Assembly (NCBI GenBank): GCA_934277435.1
Contig: CAKQUE010000009.1
Location: forward strand, 1-56,048
Direction of reading: 5' to 3'
Length of the DNA: 56,048 nucleotides
Source: an uncultured Alphaproteobacteria bacterium
Lineage (GTDB): Bacteria > Pseudomonadota > Alphaproteobacteria > RF32 > CAG-239
A program made the translations under genes and the position numbers. Within the stretch, counting starts at the first letter, position 1. The number at the start of each line of letters is the position of its first letter. Below are positions 26,101 to 32,450 of this stretch, piece after piece. The notes under the pieces were generated by a model. The model saw nothing but the letters and a program-made list of their open reading frames with translations. It did not search any database and was not told the DNA's origin.

Positions 26101-27451
26101 TGATAACTTTGTGATGCAAAACGACAATGTAGATATAAGTGTTTCTGGCAATGTAGATATTCCAAATTGGAAAATAAATAACTTGTTTGACGTATCGCTT
26201 AAGCAATTGCCAGAGATGCCTCAATTTTCTTTTTCACTCTCAGGAATGCTGAATAAGCCTTCATTGGATATTAACATTGAAGATATTGTGAAAAAATATG
26301 ACGCCCATTGGAAGGAAATTGAAGAGGAAAAGCAGGCGCAAAAAGCGGCTAGGTTGAAAGAATTAAATGAACAAATGGCCGCCGCTCAGCAGCAAGTTAC
26401 ACTGGTTTCGGACTATGTGAACAGGATTGTGCCGGTTTTGGAGAGCCGCATAGATAAAAGTGATAATGAAATTCAAATTGCTTGGTATAAAGGCAGATTG
26501 GCACGGCTTAATGAACTCAACAGACAGGTAGATTCTATGCAAAGTATGGCGCATTTGGCTGATTTTACTGAAGAAAATGTTGAACAAATCAAAAATGACT
26601 GCGAGGCTCTTTTGCAAGAATTGACCGATATGGAAAAAGACAGCGCCAATCACTATCATGAAGATGTGCAGAATCGATATCAAAATATTTTAGATGAAAG
26701 CAAAGCTTATAATGATAAAACGTCTGAGTTAATGCAAAAATATCAGCAATTGCAGCAAGATAAACTCAAAGAACTTGAAAATTTAGGAGCAGCGCAGCAA
26801 GCGTCTGATAGTTTGGAACTTAAAGATTTTCAGACTAAACTTAATGAGCTGAATGCAAATATTAGTCCGCAAATAGACGCGTTGGTGCGTCAATGTGAAG
26901 ATGCCGGAAGTTTGAAAGACGATGTGTTGGCTCTGGAAAATGTGACAGTTGTTTTGCAAAATAATTTGCAGTCAGTGGCTGTTGAATATGAAAATATGGA
27001 AGATATATATGCTAAAACGGCTCAAAAATTGCAGGAGTTTGTTGATAATAGGCAAAAAGTTTTGGCAGAAGAAAAGGCTAAAAAACAGGCTGAGCAAAAA
27101 TTAAACGAGCAGAGAGAAAATACAAATTTGTTGGATGTAGAAAATAAAAACACCCAAAATGATATGCCAAAAGAAAGTTCTCAGCCAATAGTAGATGTGG
27201 CAAAAACGCATATTGATGACGAGGCTCCGGAAGCAATTTTTGAAGTGGGACCAACAATGGAAAATCAAAAAAATCGTCCAACATTGCGGAAAATTACGAA
27301 TAATATTGTAGAAAAAACAGTCAGCGGAACTATTAAAAAATCCTATGAAAAAGAGGTTGAAACGCCAGAAGTTAAAACAACAACCAAGTCTTTATTGAAA
27401 GAAGCAGACGGCGCAGTGCAAAAGCCGACCGGAAGAATAGTTGTGAAATAA
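23198..27451 (+). CDS. Very large AsmA-family protein with C-terminal coiled coil
   Basis: 1417 residues from TTG 23198-23200, chosen because GAGGAG (23185-23190) sits seven bases upstream; the in-frame TTG at 23183 overlaps that site. One N-terminal anchor (IILIFLGLFVLVIGGLSAYV) precedes the AsmA opening VDWNTYKNDIAEKFSEITGKKIEFSG, read in order. About 1030 residues of repeated beta strands typical of AsmA/TamB-like bridges follow, including a late AsmA_2-type block (NNFSGKIHFEAENTVISGM). From about residue 1045 there are roughly 280 residues of coiled coil rich in Lys, Gln and Glu, then a disordered tail. The family is linked to phospholipid transport or outer-membrane assembly. The coiled-coil tail is an uncommon addition. 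Confidence 0.88.
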   Translation: MVKKIILIFLGLFVLVIGGLSAYVSTVDWNTYKNDIAEKFSEITGKKIEFSGSIDVQILPQPTLSAKNVKIINPNNPADVLATIDNLNTEVSLQSLLKGSPDIRSLSLIGTEIWININEKGELNWSNYGKSISDSDINTRLQSLSLQNALLHLNNEKSGIKFDLSQLNADVQAETLAGPYRLDGNFVKDEDHFGVAVSLGSFSGLADVPVNFAITHPKSESFLRFDGTYMPNEQAYKGDFSGGSKQTANFANILSGMQILDENYNVPLQFSVGVETDSEQIKLSSFIIKYEGFIEGSGTVIIPLQQNAEQRQNVDIKYQLVNLDLRPLLSILKAEYKKFVENGSVYKPDFNVNINADISSERVVLNDGETGAWESVSFKGSWADNTLSLDEFYAACAGNTVLTMDGSLVEEKNSPQYFLKVSLDSKDFLAFLNSMGASVKSYTQSTYRNALFSFNLSGNNNAVSANDIKLMMDKMNISGVAGITFGDNSNVYELQLLADTLNLDNYLPKNEKAQTMMDNIRADIRNLSFLKWLKMHAYLRADNLTFRGVQMTGVNLNMEAADGNLQVKELLANGALSSKIKLSAAVSKLGSLDLNFDEVIFDFQSNKMNEVNDKLKTPWPNWNIFKAGNFQADGRYSGDLHQGNLDIKISADDNRFAYKGVVKQEEEFGFDGQMEIKTMNFSELVNNLGGSLKTTANNRGAFNCTGDVSGKVSNWSFKNTNCVLGIANYKGEGTLAKEKNNYRLNAEVNVDEFNIENVIDMQSMSNIPAINRVQKEDFFVRPNFSKDAFVFDLYRNLLLDVKLTTNKAIYKDKVFNDLKLHILNSNNIMQLNDISVGYNDVDLGGNIQISYDKFSTVKGHLEAKNINLQNAGGSLYRFSDGIMSVNTDFNMPASSIDEFVNNFSGKIHFEAENTVISGMEFIQIQNDLSQREYSKGLFQKVRDSLQNGETSFSKFGGDITAEQGNLQYDNFVMQNDNVDISVSGNVDIPNWKINNLFDVSLKQLPEMPQFSFSLSGMLNKPSLDINIEDIVKKYDAHWKEIEEEKQAQKAARLKELNEQMAAAQQQVTLVSDYVNRIVPVLESRIDKSDNEIQIAWYKGRLARLNELNRQVDSMQSMAHLADFTEENVEQIKNDCEALLQELTDMEKDSANHYHEDVQNRYQNILDESKAYNDKTSELMQKYQQLQQDKLKELENLGAAQQASDSLELKDFQTKLNELNANISPQIDALVRQCEDAGSLKDDVLALENVTVVLQNNLQSVAVEYENMEDIYAKTAQKLQEFVDNRQKVLAEEKAKKQAEQKLNEQRENTNLLDVENKNTQNDMPKESSQPIVDVAKTHIDDEAPEAIFEVGPTMENQKNRPTLRKITNNIVEKTVSGTIKKSYEKEVETPEVKTTTKSLLKEADGAVQKPTGRIVVK

Positions 27452-27522
27452 AAGGTAGTTTTGGTTGAGTTGCAGAAATTTGAGTGCTAAGTTAAGTTTA
27501 TAAATAATTATGGAGATAAAAA

Positions 27523-28413
27523 ATGAATAGAAAACCTGAAGTTTGTGTATTGCCGGTTGCCGGCTTGTCTACAAGAAATCTGCCTACGACAAAAGTTTTG
27601 CATAAAGGCTTTATGACATTGGATAATATTCCGGTTATCCAATATGCGGTGGACAGCTGTGCCGAAGCCGGTATCAAAGAAATCGTTTTTATATATAGCG
27701 ATGACGCTTGCAAACATATGTTTGAAAAATATTATTCTCCGGCTCCAGAGCTGGAAGCTCATCTGCAATCTAAAAATAAATTGGATTTGCTGGAAAGCGT
27801 TCGCAAGATTATTCCGGCCGGAATGAAATTTTCTTTTGCCCGTCAAAGTGAGCCAAAAGGAAACGGTCATGCAATTTTGATGGCTAAAGAGCTTATTGGT
27901 AAGCGTGATTTTGCCGTGATGTGGGTTGATGATGTGTATATCAATTTGCATGGCGACGGGGTTTTGAAACAGCTGTGCGATGTTTATGAACAAAAGGGCG
28001 GAATTGTAGAGAATATTATGGAATGTCCGCGTCAAGAGATGGTGCGCTATGGGGCTTTGATTGGCGCTAAACGCGAAGGTAATGTTGTGCGCGCTACGGG
28101 TTTGATTGAAAAACCAAAATTAGAGGAAGTTCCTTCTAATTATGCTTCTATGGGACCATATGTTATACCAAACGAAGTGTTGGATATTTTGCCAGAGGTT
28201 ACTAAAGGCACCAACGGTGAAATTAATTTGACCGATGCTTTGAATTTGGCTGCTTTGCGCGGTATGCCTATTTATGGCGTGTTGTGCAAAGGTCTGCGTT
28301 TTGACTGCGGAACAAATGCAGATTTGCAGCGCGCGAACATTAAATTGAGTTTGATGAACAGCGGTGAGCTGCGCGCTTATACCCGTGAATTGTTGGATAC
28401 AATGGATTTGTGA
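27523..28413 (+). CDS. UTP-glucose-1-phosphate uridylyltransferase-like protein (divergent GalU)
   Basis: 296 residues, GalU length. The nucleotide-binding loop reads LPVAGLSTRNLPTTK where GalU normally has GLGTRxLP and a lysine nearby. IPVIQYAVDSCAEAGI, QSEPKGNGHAIL, a VDDV in place of the usual PDDI, and GLIEKPKLEE follow in the right order. NYASMGPYVIP and GTNGEINLTDAL match the product-binding end. It should make a UDP-sugar for envelope glycans, fitting the glycosyltransferases nearby. The Gly to Ser change in the loop makes exact substrate use uncertain. GGAGAT precedes the ATG. Confidence 0.85.
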   Translation: MNRKPEVCVLPVAGLSTRNLPTTKVLHKGFMTLDNIPVIQYAVDSCAEAGIKEIVFIYSDDACKHMFEKYYSPAPELEAHLQSKNKLDLLESVRKIIPAGMKFSFARQSEPKGNGHAILMAKELIGKRDFAVMWVDDVYINLHGDGVLKQLCDVYEQKGGIVENIMECPRQEMVRYGALIGAKREGNVVRATGLIEKPKLEEVPSNYASMGPYVIPNEVLDILPEVTKGTNGEINLTDALNLAALRGMPIYGVLCKGLRFDCGTNADLQRANIKLSLMNSGELRAYTRELLDTMDL

Positions 28414-28464
28414 GATAAAATCTGTTTGTTTCTGACAGCTAGCGCAATTTGCCTAACAAACTGT

Positions 28465-28553
28465 AAAAACAAGCAACTTATGCTCATTTAGAAAATTTGT
28501 GTATCTCTTGTGTGCAAGGGTGATTTTCTTTAGAGCTTGAGTTGCTTGTTTTT
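28465..28553. repeat. Two-tier hairpin repeat, copy 2
   Basis: AAAAACAAGCAACT (28465-28478) and AGTTGCTTGTTTTT (28540-28553) form a perfect 14-bp outer stem; AGAAAAT and ATTTTCT form the inner stem. Homologous to 3524-3602. The outer stem differs between the copies on both arms while pairing is kept. It could also terminate the GalU-like gene. Confidence 0.75.
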
Positions 28554-28652
28554 ATTTTTTGAAAATATATTCTATAAAATGTGCCAATTTCTGTAATATC
28601 CGGAATTTTTTGCCCCATCAAAGAGTTTTTGTATTAAAACTAAAAAAACAAT

Positions 28653-28681
28653 TTGACTTTACTCACTAAATTTTTTAGCTT
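28653..28681 (+). promoter_or_regulatory. Possible promoter of leader RNA A
   Basis: TTGACT (28653-28658), 17 bp, TAGCTT (28676-28681). The -10 box is weak. Confidence 0.4.
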
Positions 28682-28687
28682 TAAATT

Positions 28688-28887
28688 GCATAGGTTGATA
28701 ACCTGTGTGAGGTTTAGAACCCTCTAATGGATAGCTGGTTTTTCCAGATGAGAAAAACTACCTTGTTGCCTGAGAGCAGGAAGGTAGTTAATAAGGCGTA
28801 GGAGCTTGCTCTTACGCCAAATACACTACACTATTTCCATTATAGGTTCTAACTTCCTGCTGCCTCTCATCAAGGCGGCTTTTTTTT
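28688..28887 (+). promoter_or_regulatory. Leader RNA A: pseudoknotted structure with terminator
   Basis: Elements in order: hairpin AGGTT/AACCT (28692-28704); strand b, TTAGAACC plus TAATGGA (28714-28731); hairpin AACTACCTT/AAGGTAGTT (28756-28789), whose 3' side holds strand a, GCAGGAAG (28776-28783); hairpin GGCGTAGGAGC/GCTCTTACGCC (28795-28818); strand b', TCCATTA plus GGTTCTAA (28836-28852); strand a', CTTCCTGC (28853-28860); terminator GCTGCC/GGCGGC (28859-28879) with eight T. b-a-b'-a' order makes an H-type pseudoknot. Downstream, TTAGAAC (28893-28899) and TAATGGA (28903-28909) repeat strand b and cover the GGAG of the next gene, so b' could pair there instead. No protein is encoded. Confidence 0.7.
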
Positions 28888-28915
28888 GGTTTTTAGAACG
28901 GCTAATGGAGAAAAT

Positions 28916-29940
28916 ATGCAAATAACATCAGGAAAAAACAGCTCAGATAAATTGATTTCGATAATTGTTCCGGTCTATAATGTAGAAAAATATTTAGCCG
29001 AATGCTTAGATAGCTTGCAAGCGCAAACATATCCTTATTGGGAAGCTATTTGCGTTAATGACGGTTCGACAGACAGCTCTTGGCAAATTTTGCAAGAATA
29101 TGCGGCAAAAGACAGCCGTTTTGTGATTATAAATCAAAAAAATTCCGGTGTTTCAATAGCTCGTAACACAGGCTTGCAAAAAGCTAAAGGCGACTATATC
29201 GCTTTTTTGGATTCTGACGATATGCTGTATTGCCAATTTATGGAATATATGGCGGCAGCGCTGGAAAAAACAAACAGTGATATAGCGGTTTGCGGTTATG
29301 AAAATAGGGGTAATAATGTCAAAAAATGTCGATACCAGCAATGTGAATTGAAAGAATTATTTAATCCTATATCTTATTTTTTAAAACGCAAAAAGCCAAA
29401 GCTGCAAATAGCGGTATGGAGAAAATTATATAAACGAGAAATTCTTGAAGATTTGTTATTTTCTGCAGATTTTAAACAAATGGCCGAAGATTATTATTAC
29501 TCATTTTTAGTGTTTGAAAGAGTTAAAAAATTAGTGTGTGTGTAAAAGATAAACTTTTATTCTATCGGCAGACGGAAAGTAGTCTGACACATCAAAAATT
29601 TTCGGAGCGGGAGATTAACGACCATATTTTGTTGGCGCAAAAAATAATGACGCATTTTGCAACAATGGAAGATATAAAATGTTATGAATTGATGAAAAAA
29701 GATTTTTCGAAAATAATCTTTCGGCAATGTTGTTCGTATCCGTATTTTAAAAATGCGGGCTATCAAAGCTATTGGCAAAAGTATCAAAAAATTTGCTTAA
29801 ATTTGGCGGAGCAAAAGGTATTTTTTCCGCATAAATTAAGTATGTTTAATCAATTTTTATGTAAAATGTTTTTGCAGGGCAATTTCTCGCGTTTGGCTTT
29901 TTGGCTGAAAATATATCAGAAAGTACATGGCAAAATTTAG
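28916..29940 (+). pseudogene. GT2-family glycosyltransferase, frameshifted at a (GT)5 tract
   Basis: Starts at ATG 28916 with GGAG six bases upstream. Residues about 16-115 are a GT2 domain: ISIIVPVYNVEKYLAECLDSLQ in order, VNDGSTDSS, NSGVSIARNTGL, and DSDD as the DxD metal motif. The frame stops at 29545 just after GTGTGTGTGT (29534-29543). The C-terminal part continues in another frame from about 29536 (VCVKDKLLFYRQTESSLTH). Losing one GT unit joins them into about 341 codons, close to the 326-residue paralogue at 53896-54876. The gene may be phase-variable, a true pseudogene or a sequencing error. Preceded by leader RNA A. Confidence 0.8.
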
Positions 29941-29980
29941 CACGCTTGTTTTTTTATTTGGTTTTAATATAAATATATAA

Positions 29981-30778
29981 TTAAAAATACAAAACTAAAG
30001 AACAAGCGCCGCTATTGTCAACCGTGCAACTTCTGCAAAGATTTTCAATTTCAGTTAATGTTACATCTGTCAAACATTTTTTGCCGGCGGTACAGTATTT
30101 GCTGCCAAACAACAAATCATTTGGCGAAGAAGTTCGGCCTCTCCATAAATATACTGAGTAAACAACTTCATGTAATGGTTTGGCAAGGTTTCTCATTAAT
30201 TCGCGGCAAAGCATTTGATGTTCTTGATTATCAACTGCTCTTCTACTATCTAGGCCAAAGTATATTTCATATGCAAAAACAGTTGTTGTTTGACCATAAC
30301 GATATAATTTACCATTAAATAAATGAATATTATTGTTAAAATCATCAATTAAGAAGCTGGCAGATTGCTTTTTCCAGGTGTTTGGAACTAAATCAAGAGA
30401 ATATGCTAAATCTACGAATCCCAAACCAATTGTTTGTTGCTTTATATTTTCTATGTGGTCTAATAATCCAAAAATCATAAAACTATGTTCACTTACGGCT
30501 TTATTTATTTTCCATTTTTGCATTGCTTTGGAATAGCCGGTAATACCACCAACGCTCAAAACACCGACAATGGCCAAAACGCCCAACATCTCTATCATGC
30601 TTCGTCCGTACTGTACGCCATCGGCTAGAAATTTTTGCACTCGTGTGCTTTTTTTGTAGGCATTGCTTAAAAAGCTTGTCACATTTGCCGCACATTGCAA
30701 ACGAAAATAAGTACACTTTGGTTTATTTTTTTTTGCAAATTTATCTTTTCCACTTTTACAGTTAGTCAATTTATCCAT
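29981..30778 (-). CDS. Prepilin-like protein with 58-residue leader
   Basis: 265 residues from ATG 30776-30778, nine bases after GGAGG; the longer frame ignores that site. The type IV prepilin motif is QYG-RSMIEMLGVLAIVGVLSVGGI: cleavage after Gly58 and Glu at +5, then the hydrophobic helix. The 58-residue leader is unusually long. Its part SFLSNAYKKSTRVQKF is the translation of a sequence related to the GTGTAC repeat. The C-terminus, CTAGKKCL...ENLCRSCTV...CSLVLYF, shares a Cys pattern with the prepilin at 31635. Probably exported and assembled by a type IV pilus or type II-like machine; none is in the window. Leader RNA C precedes it. Confidence 0.82.
   Translation of the reverse strand: MDKLTNCKSGKDKFAKKNKPKCTYFRLQCAANVTSFLSNAYKKSTRVQKFLADGVQYGRSMIEMLGVLAIVGVLSVGGITGYSKAMQKWKINKAVSEHSFMIFGLLDHIENIKQQTIGLGFVDLAYSLDLVPNTWKKQSASFLIDDFNNNIHLFNGKLYRYGQTTTVFAYEIYFGLDSRRAVDNQEHQMLCRELMRNLAKPLHEVVYSVYLWRGRTSSPNDLLFGSKYCTAGKKCLTDVTLTEIENLCRSCTVDNSGACSLVLYF
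30631..30674. repeat. GTGTAC-type repeat within a coding region
   Basis: ATTTTTGCACTCGTGTGCT...TTGTAGGCATTGCTTAAAAA aligns with 3415-3456 with one gap and about eight substitutions. On the minus strand it encodes residues about 36-50 of the prepilin leader. Confidence 0.55.
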
Positions 30779-30803
30779 ATTTTCAAACCTCCGTAAAATA
30801 TAT

Positions 30804-30980
30804 AAAACAAAACCCACCAAAATGGCGGGCGGATGTTCGAAAACCGTATAAACACAAACGGCTCGACTTATTTGGCCGAAACCTTATTTAGCCGACATCC
30901 GCTCAGGCGAAAATCGGCATATAAATTTTTAAGTCGCTATGCTTAACGACTGTGTTTATAAAGGGTTTTCGACGCCCTAA
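30804..30980 (-). promoter_or_regulatory. Leader RNA C: pseudoknotted structure with terminator
   Basis: On the minus strand, in order: hairpin AGGG/CCCT (30978-30962); strand b, TATAAACACA (30960-30951); hairpin AGTCG/CGACT (about 30951-30932); hairpin GCCGA/TCGGC (30918-30891) containing strand a, GCGGATGT (30902-30895); strand b', TGTGTTTATA (30856-30847), fully complementary to b; TTTTCGAAC (30843-30835); strand a', ACATCCGC (30836-30829), fully complementary to a; terminator CCCGCC/GGTGGG (30829-30813) with TTTTGTTTT. Same order b-a-b'-a' as leader A. The prepilin ATG lies about 25 bp beyond the U-tract, after GGAGG. A TATACT (minus strand, near 30990) may be the -10 box. Confidence 0.7.
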
Positions 30981-31042
30981 AAGCAGTATATCGCTTTCAT
31001 GATTAGTTTAGCGGAGAGCAGAAAAAATGTAAAGACAAAAAA

Positions 31043-31071
31043 CACCTGAAAACTAAATAAGTTTTCAGGTG
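31043..31071 (-). terminator. Strong terminator behind the duplicated PBP gene end
   Basis: CACCTGAAAACT (31043-31054) and AGTTTTCAGGTG (31060-31071) form a perfect 12-bp stem; on the minus strand TTTTTT follows. The intact PBP copy lacks such a minus-strand terminator, so this may be the ancestral PBP terminator. Confidence 0.8.
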
Positions 31072-31091
31072 AGGAAATATACAAGATTTGA

Positions 31092-31226
31092 CTAAAAAAT
31101 ACTGTCAAGCAAACCTTCTAGAGTGGAAGGAGCAGATTTAGTTTTTGCTTTGGAGTCATCAGCCAAATCCTCTTCTTCTATTAAATCGCCAAAACATTCG
31201 TAGTTAGTTGCAACACCGTCAGACAT
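31092..31226 (-). pseudogene. Chimeric 44-codon frame carrying the PBP C-terminus
   Basis: ATG 31224-31226 opens MSDGVATNYECF, then the frame runs into GDLIEEEDLADDSKAKTK and ends LEGLLDSIF, identical to the last 32 residues of the PBP encoded at 32451-34520. The last codons differ from the intact gene only silently. There is no ribosome site before the ATG. It is best read as a remnant of the PBP gene end left by insertion or duplication, with a chance start; expression is possible but unsupported. Confidence 0.75.
31099..31190. repeat. 92-bp direct repeat, left copy
   Basis: Base-for-base identical to 32458-32549, same orientation, 1359 bp apart. It is the last 92 bp of the PBP gene apart from the final codons. 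Confidence 0.95.
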
Positions 31227-31277
31227 TTTATAGAACGTATGCTGTTGTTCGTTACTTGATATAATAAAATTATATTT

Positions 31278-31335
31278 TAATAACAGTAAAAAGTTTCGTA
31301 TAAATAGATTGCAAATTATATTTTACCTGTTATTA
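31278..31335. promoter_or_regulatory. Promoter of leader RNA B with inverted repeat
   Basis: TTGCAA (31309-31314), 16 bp, TATTAT (31331-31336). TAATAACAG (31278-31286) and CTGTTATTA (31327-31335) form a perfect 9-bp inverted repeat; its right arm covers the -10 box. It could be an operator. Confidence 0.5.
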
Positions 31336-31342
31336 TAAAATC

Positions 31343-31603
31343 GGCTAATGAAAATTAGGTTAGCGCCTGAATAGGTGCGGAGCTGTCGAAAGCTCTGGTG
31401 TATTACGGTGTTGGATACATCGTCAGTTGTCTGTAAAAAGGCAACAAATATCCCCGATACATAGCAATATGGTCGGGGAGCTTCCAGTGTATGTTCAATG
31501 ACTGTCGATTATCTCTGAAACATGGCAGTCAGAAAGACTGGAAGAGTCATTTTAATACACGTGATTTTCGAACTCTCCGACCACCTGATAAAAGGTGGTT
31601 TTT
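31343..31603 (+). promoter_or_regulatory. Leader RNA B: pseudoknotted structure with terminator
   Basis: In order: hairpins CTAAT/ATTAG (31345-31358), GCGCCT/AGGTGC (31363-31378), GAGCT/AGCTC (31380-31395); strand b, GTGTATT (31398-31404); hairpin CCCCGA/TCGGGG (31452-31478); strand a, GGTCGGGGAG (31471-31480); CTTCCAGT/ACTGGAAG (31481-31488, 31537-31544), competing with AATGACT/AGTCATT (31497-31503, 31545-31551); strand b', AATACAC (31554-31560); TTTTCGAAC (31565-31573); strand a', CTCTCCGACC (31573-31582); terminator ACCACCT/AGGTGGT (31580-31599) and five T. GTATCGGG (31616-31623), just before the prepilin start, is complementary to CCCGATAC (31453-31460), an alternative partner near the ribosome site. 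Confidence 0.72.
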
Positions 31604-31634
31604 ATGTTATATGTAGTATCGGGAATTTGAAAAG

Positions 31635-32351
31635 ATGTATAAGTTGTCAGGTTTTAAGAAAAATGTCCAAAATATCCGGCAATCGGGGCGCAGTATGATA
31701 GAAATGCTGGGCGTGCTGGCTATTATCGGTGTGTTAAGCGTCGGCGGAATTGCCGGATATTCCAAAGCCATGGGAAAATGGCAGGAAAATAAACAGCTTG
31801 AACAAATCAGTATGCTGTTTTATAATATTTTAGACACGATGGACTATTTTTCTAACGAATTAAAAAAGAATCCTGACGGCGGAGGGCAGGGAATTCCGGT
31901 TTTGGCGGCAATAAACCGTATTCCCGAAGGTATGACGGTAAAAGGTAATTATGTGTATGACGCATACGGCAACAGTTTTTCGCTGTATTACGGTATCGGA
32001 ACATGCCGCTATGATGATGGCACTCTCGGACCGTGTAAAATCAATATGCAAAGTTATGTCAGTATCAGATTGCAACAGCATGGTTCAAGTTTTGCCTTAA
32101 CCTCAGAAACGCAATGTCATAACATTGTTAAAGCCGCCGGGGCTTTCGGCGAATATTTAGTCAGTTTGCAAAGCCGAAATTCAAATGATTCCATAAACGG
32201 TTATGAAGTCAGCAGCGCAATATACGGCAAAAACCGTTGTCGTAACGGAGTGCTTTGCTTTAACACTTTAACTCCGGTACAAGAAAACGCTTTTTGTAAG
32301 AGCTGCGCTTCGGAAGTTTGCAGTTTTATATTATATTTTGTAATCCGATAA
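31635..32351 (+). CDS. Prepilin-like protein (cassette between 92-bp repeats)
   Basis: 238 residues. An 18-residue leader MYKLSGFKKNVQNIRQSG is followed by RSMIEMLGVLAIIGVL: cleavage after Gly18, Glu at +5, then a hydrophobic helix and GYSKAMGKWQENK. The globular part is distinct from that of the prepilin at 29981, but the end keeps CRNGVLCF, ENAFCKSCASEVCSFILYF, a shared Cys pattern. Exported and processed by a prepilin peptidase; role unknown. The ribosome site is weak (GGGAA, 31621-31625). Leader RNA B lies in front. A stem GGAAAGCAAGT/ACTTGCTTCC near 32408-32439 with CCCTTTT may end the transcript. Confidence 0.85.
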   Translation: MYKLSGFKKNVQNIRQSGRSMIEMLGVLAIIGVLSVGGIAGYSKAMGKWQENKQLEQISMLFYNILDTMDYFSNELKKNPDGGGQGIPVLAAINRIPEGMTVKGNYVYDAYGNSFSLYYGIGTCRYDDGTLGPCKINMQSYVSIRLQQHGSSFALTSETQCHNIVKAAGAFGEYLVSLQSRNSNDSINGYEVSSAIYGKNRCRNGVLCFNTLTPVQENAFCKSCASEVCSFILYFVIR

Positions 32352-32450
32352 AACAGTAAAAAAGTTCTATATCTGTTGAAATGCGGCAAATAAAGGTAAT
32401 AGAGCCGAGGAAAGCAAGTAGAATATTCACTTGCTTCCCTTTTAGATTAT

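Noticed and set aside
28688..31603. Leader RNAs as tmRNA, SRP RNA, 6S RNA or c-di-GMP riboswitch
   Set aside because: There is no tag frame with tRNA-like ends, no GGAAGNNAGCAG-type SRP apex, no 6S long bubble, and the GEMM core segments are absent. Only the TTCGAAC segment recalls a tRNA T-loop.
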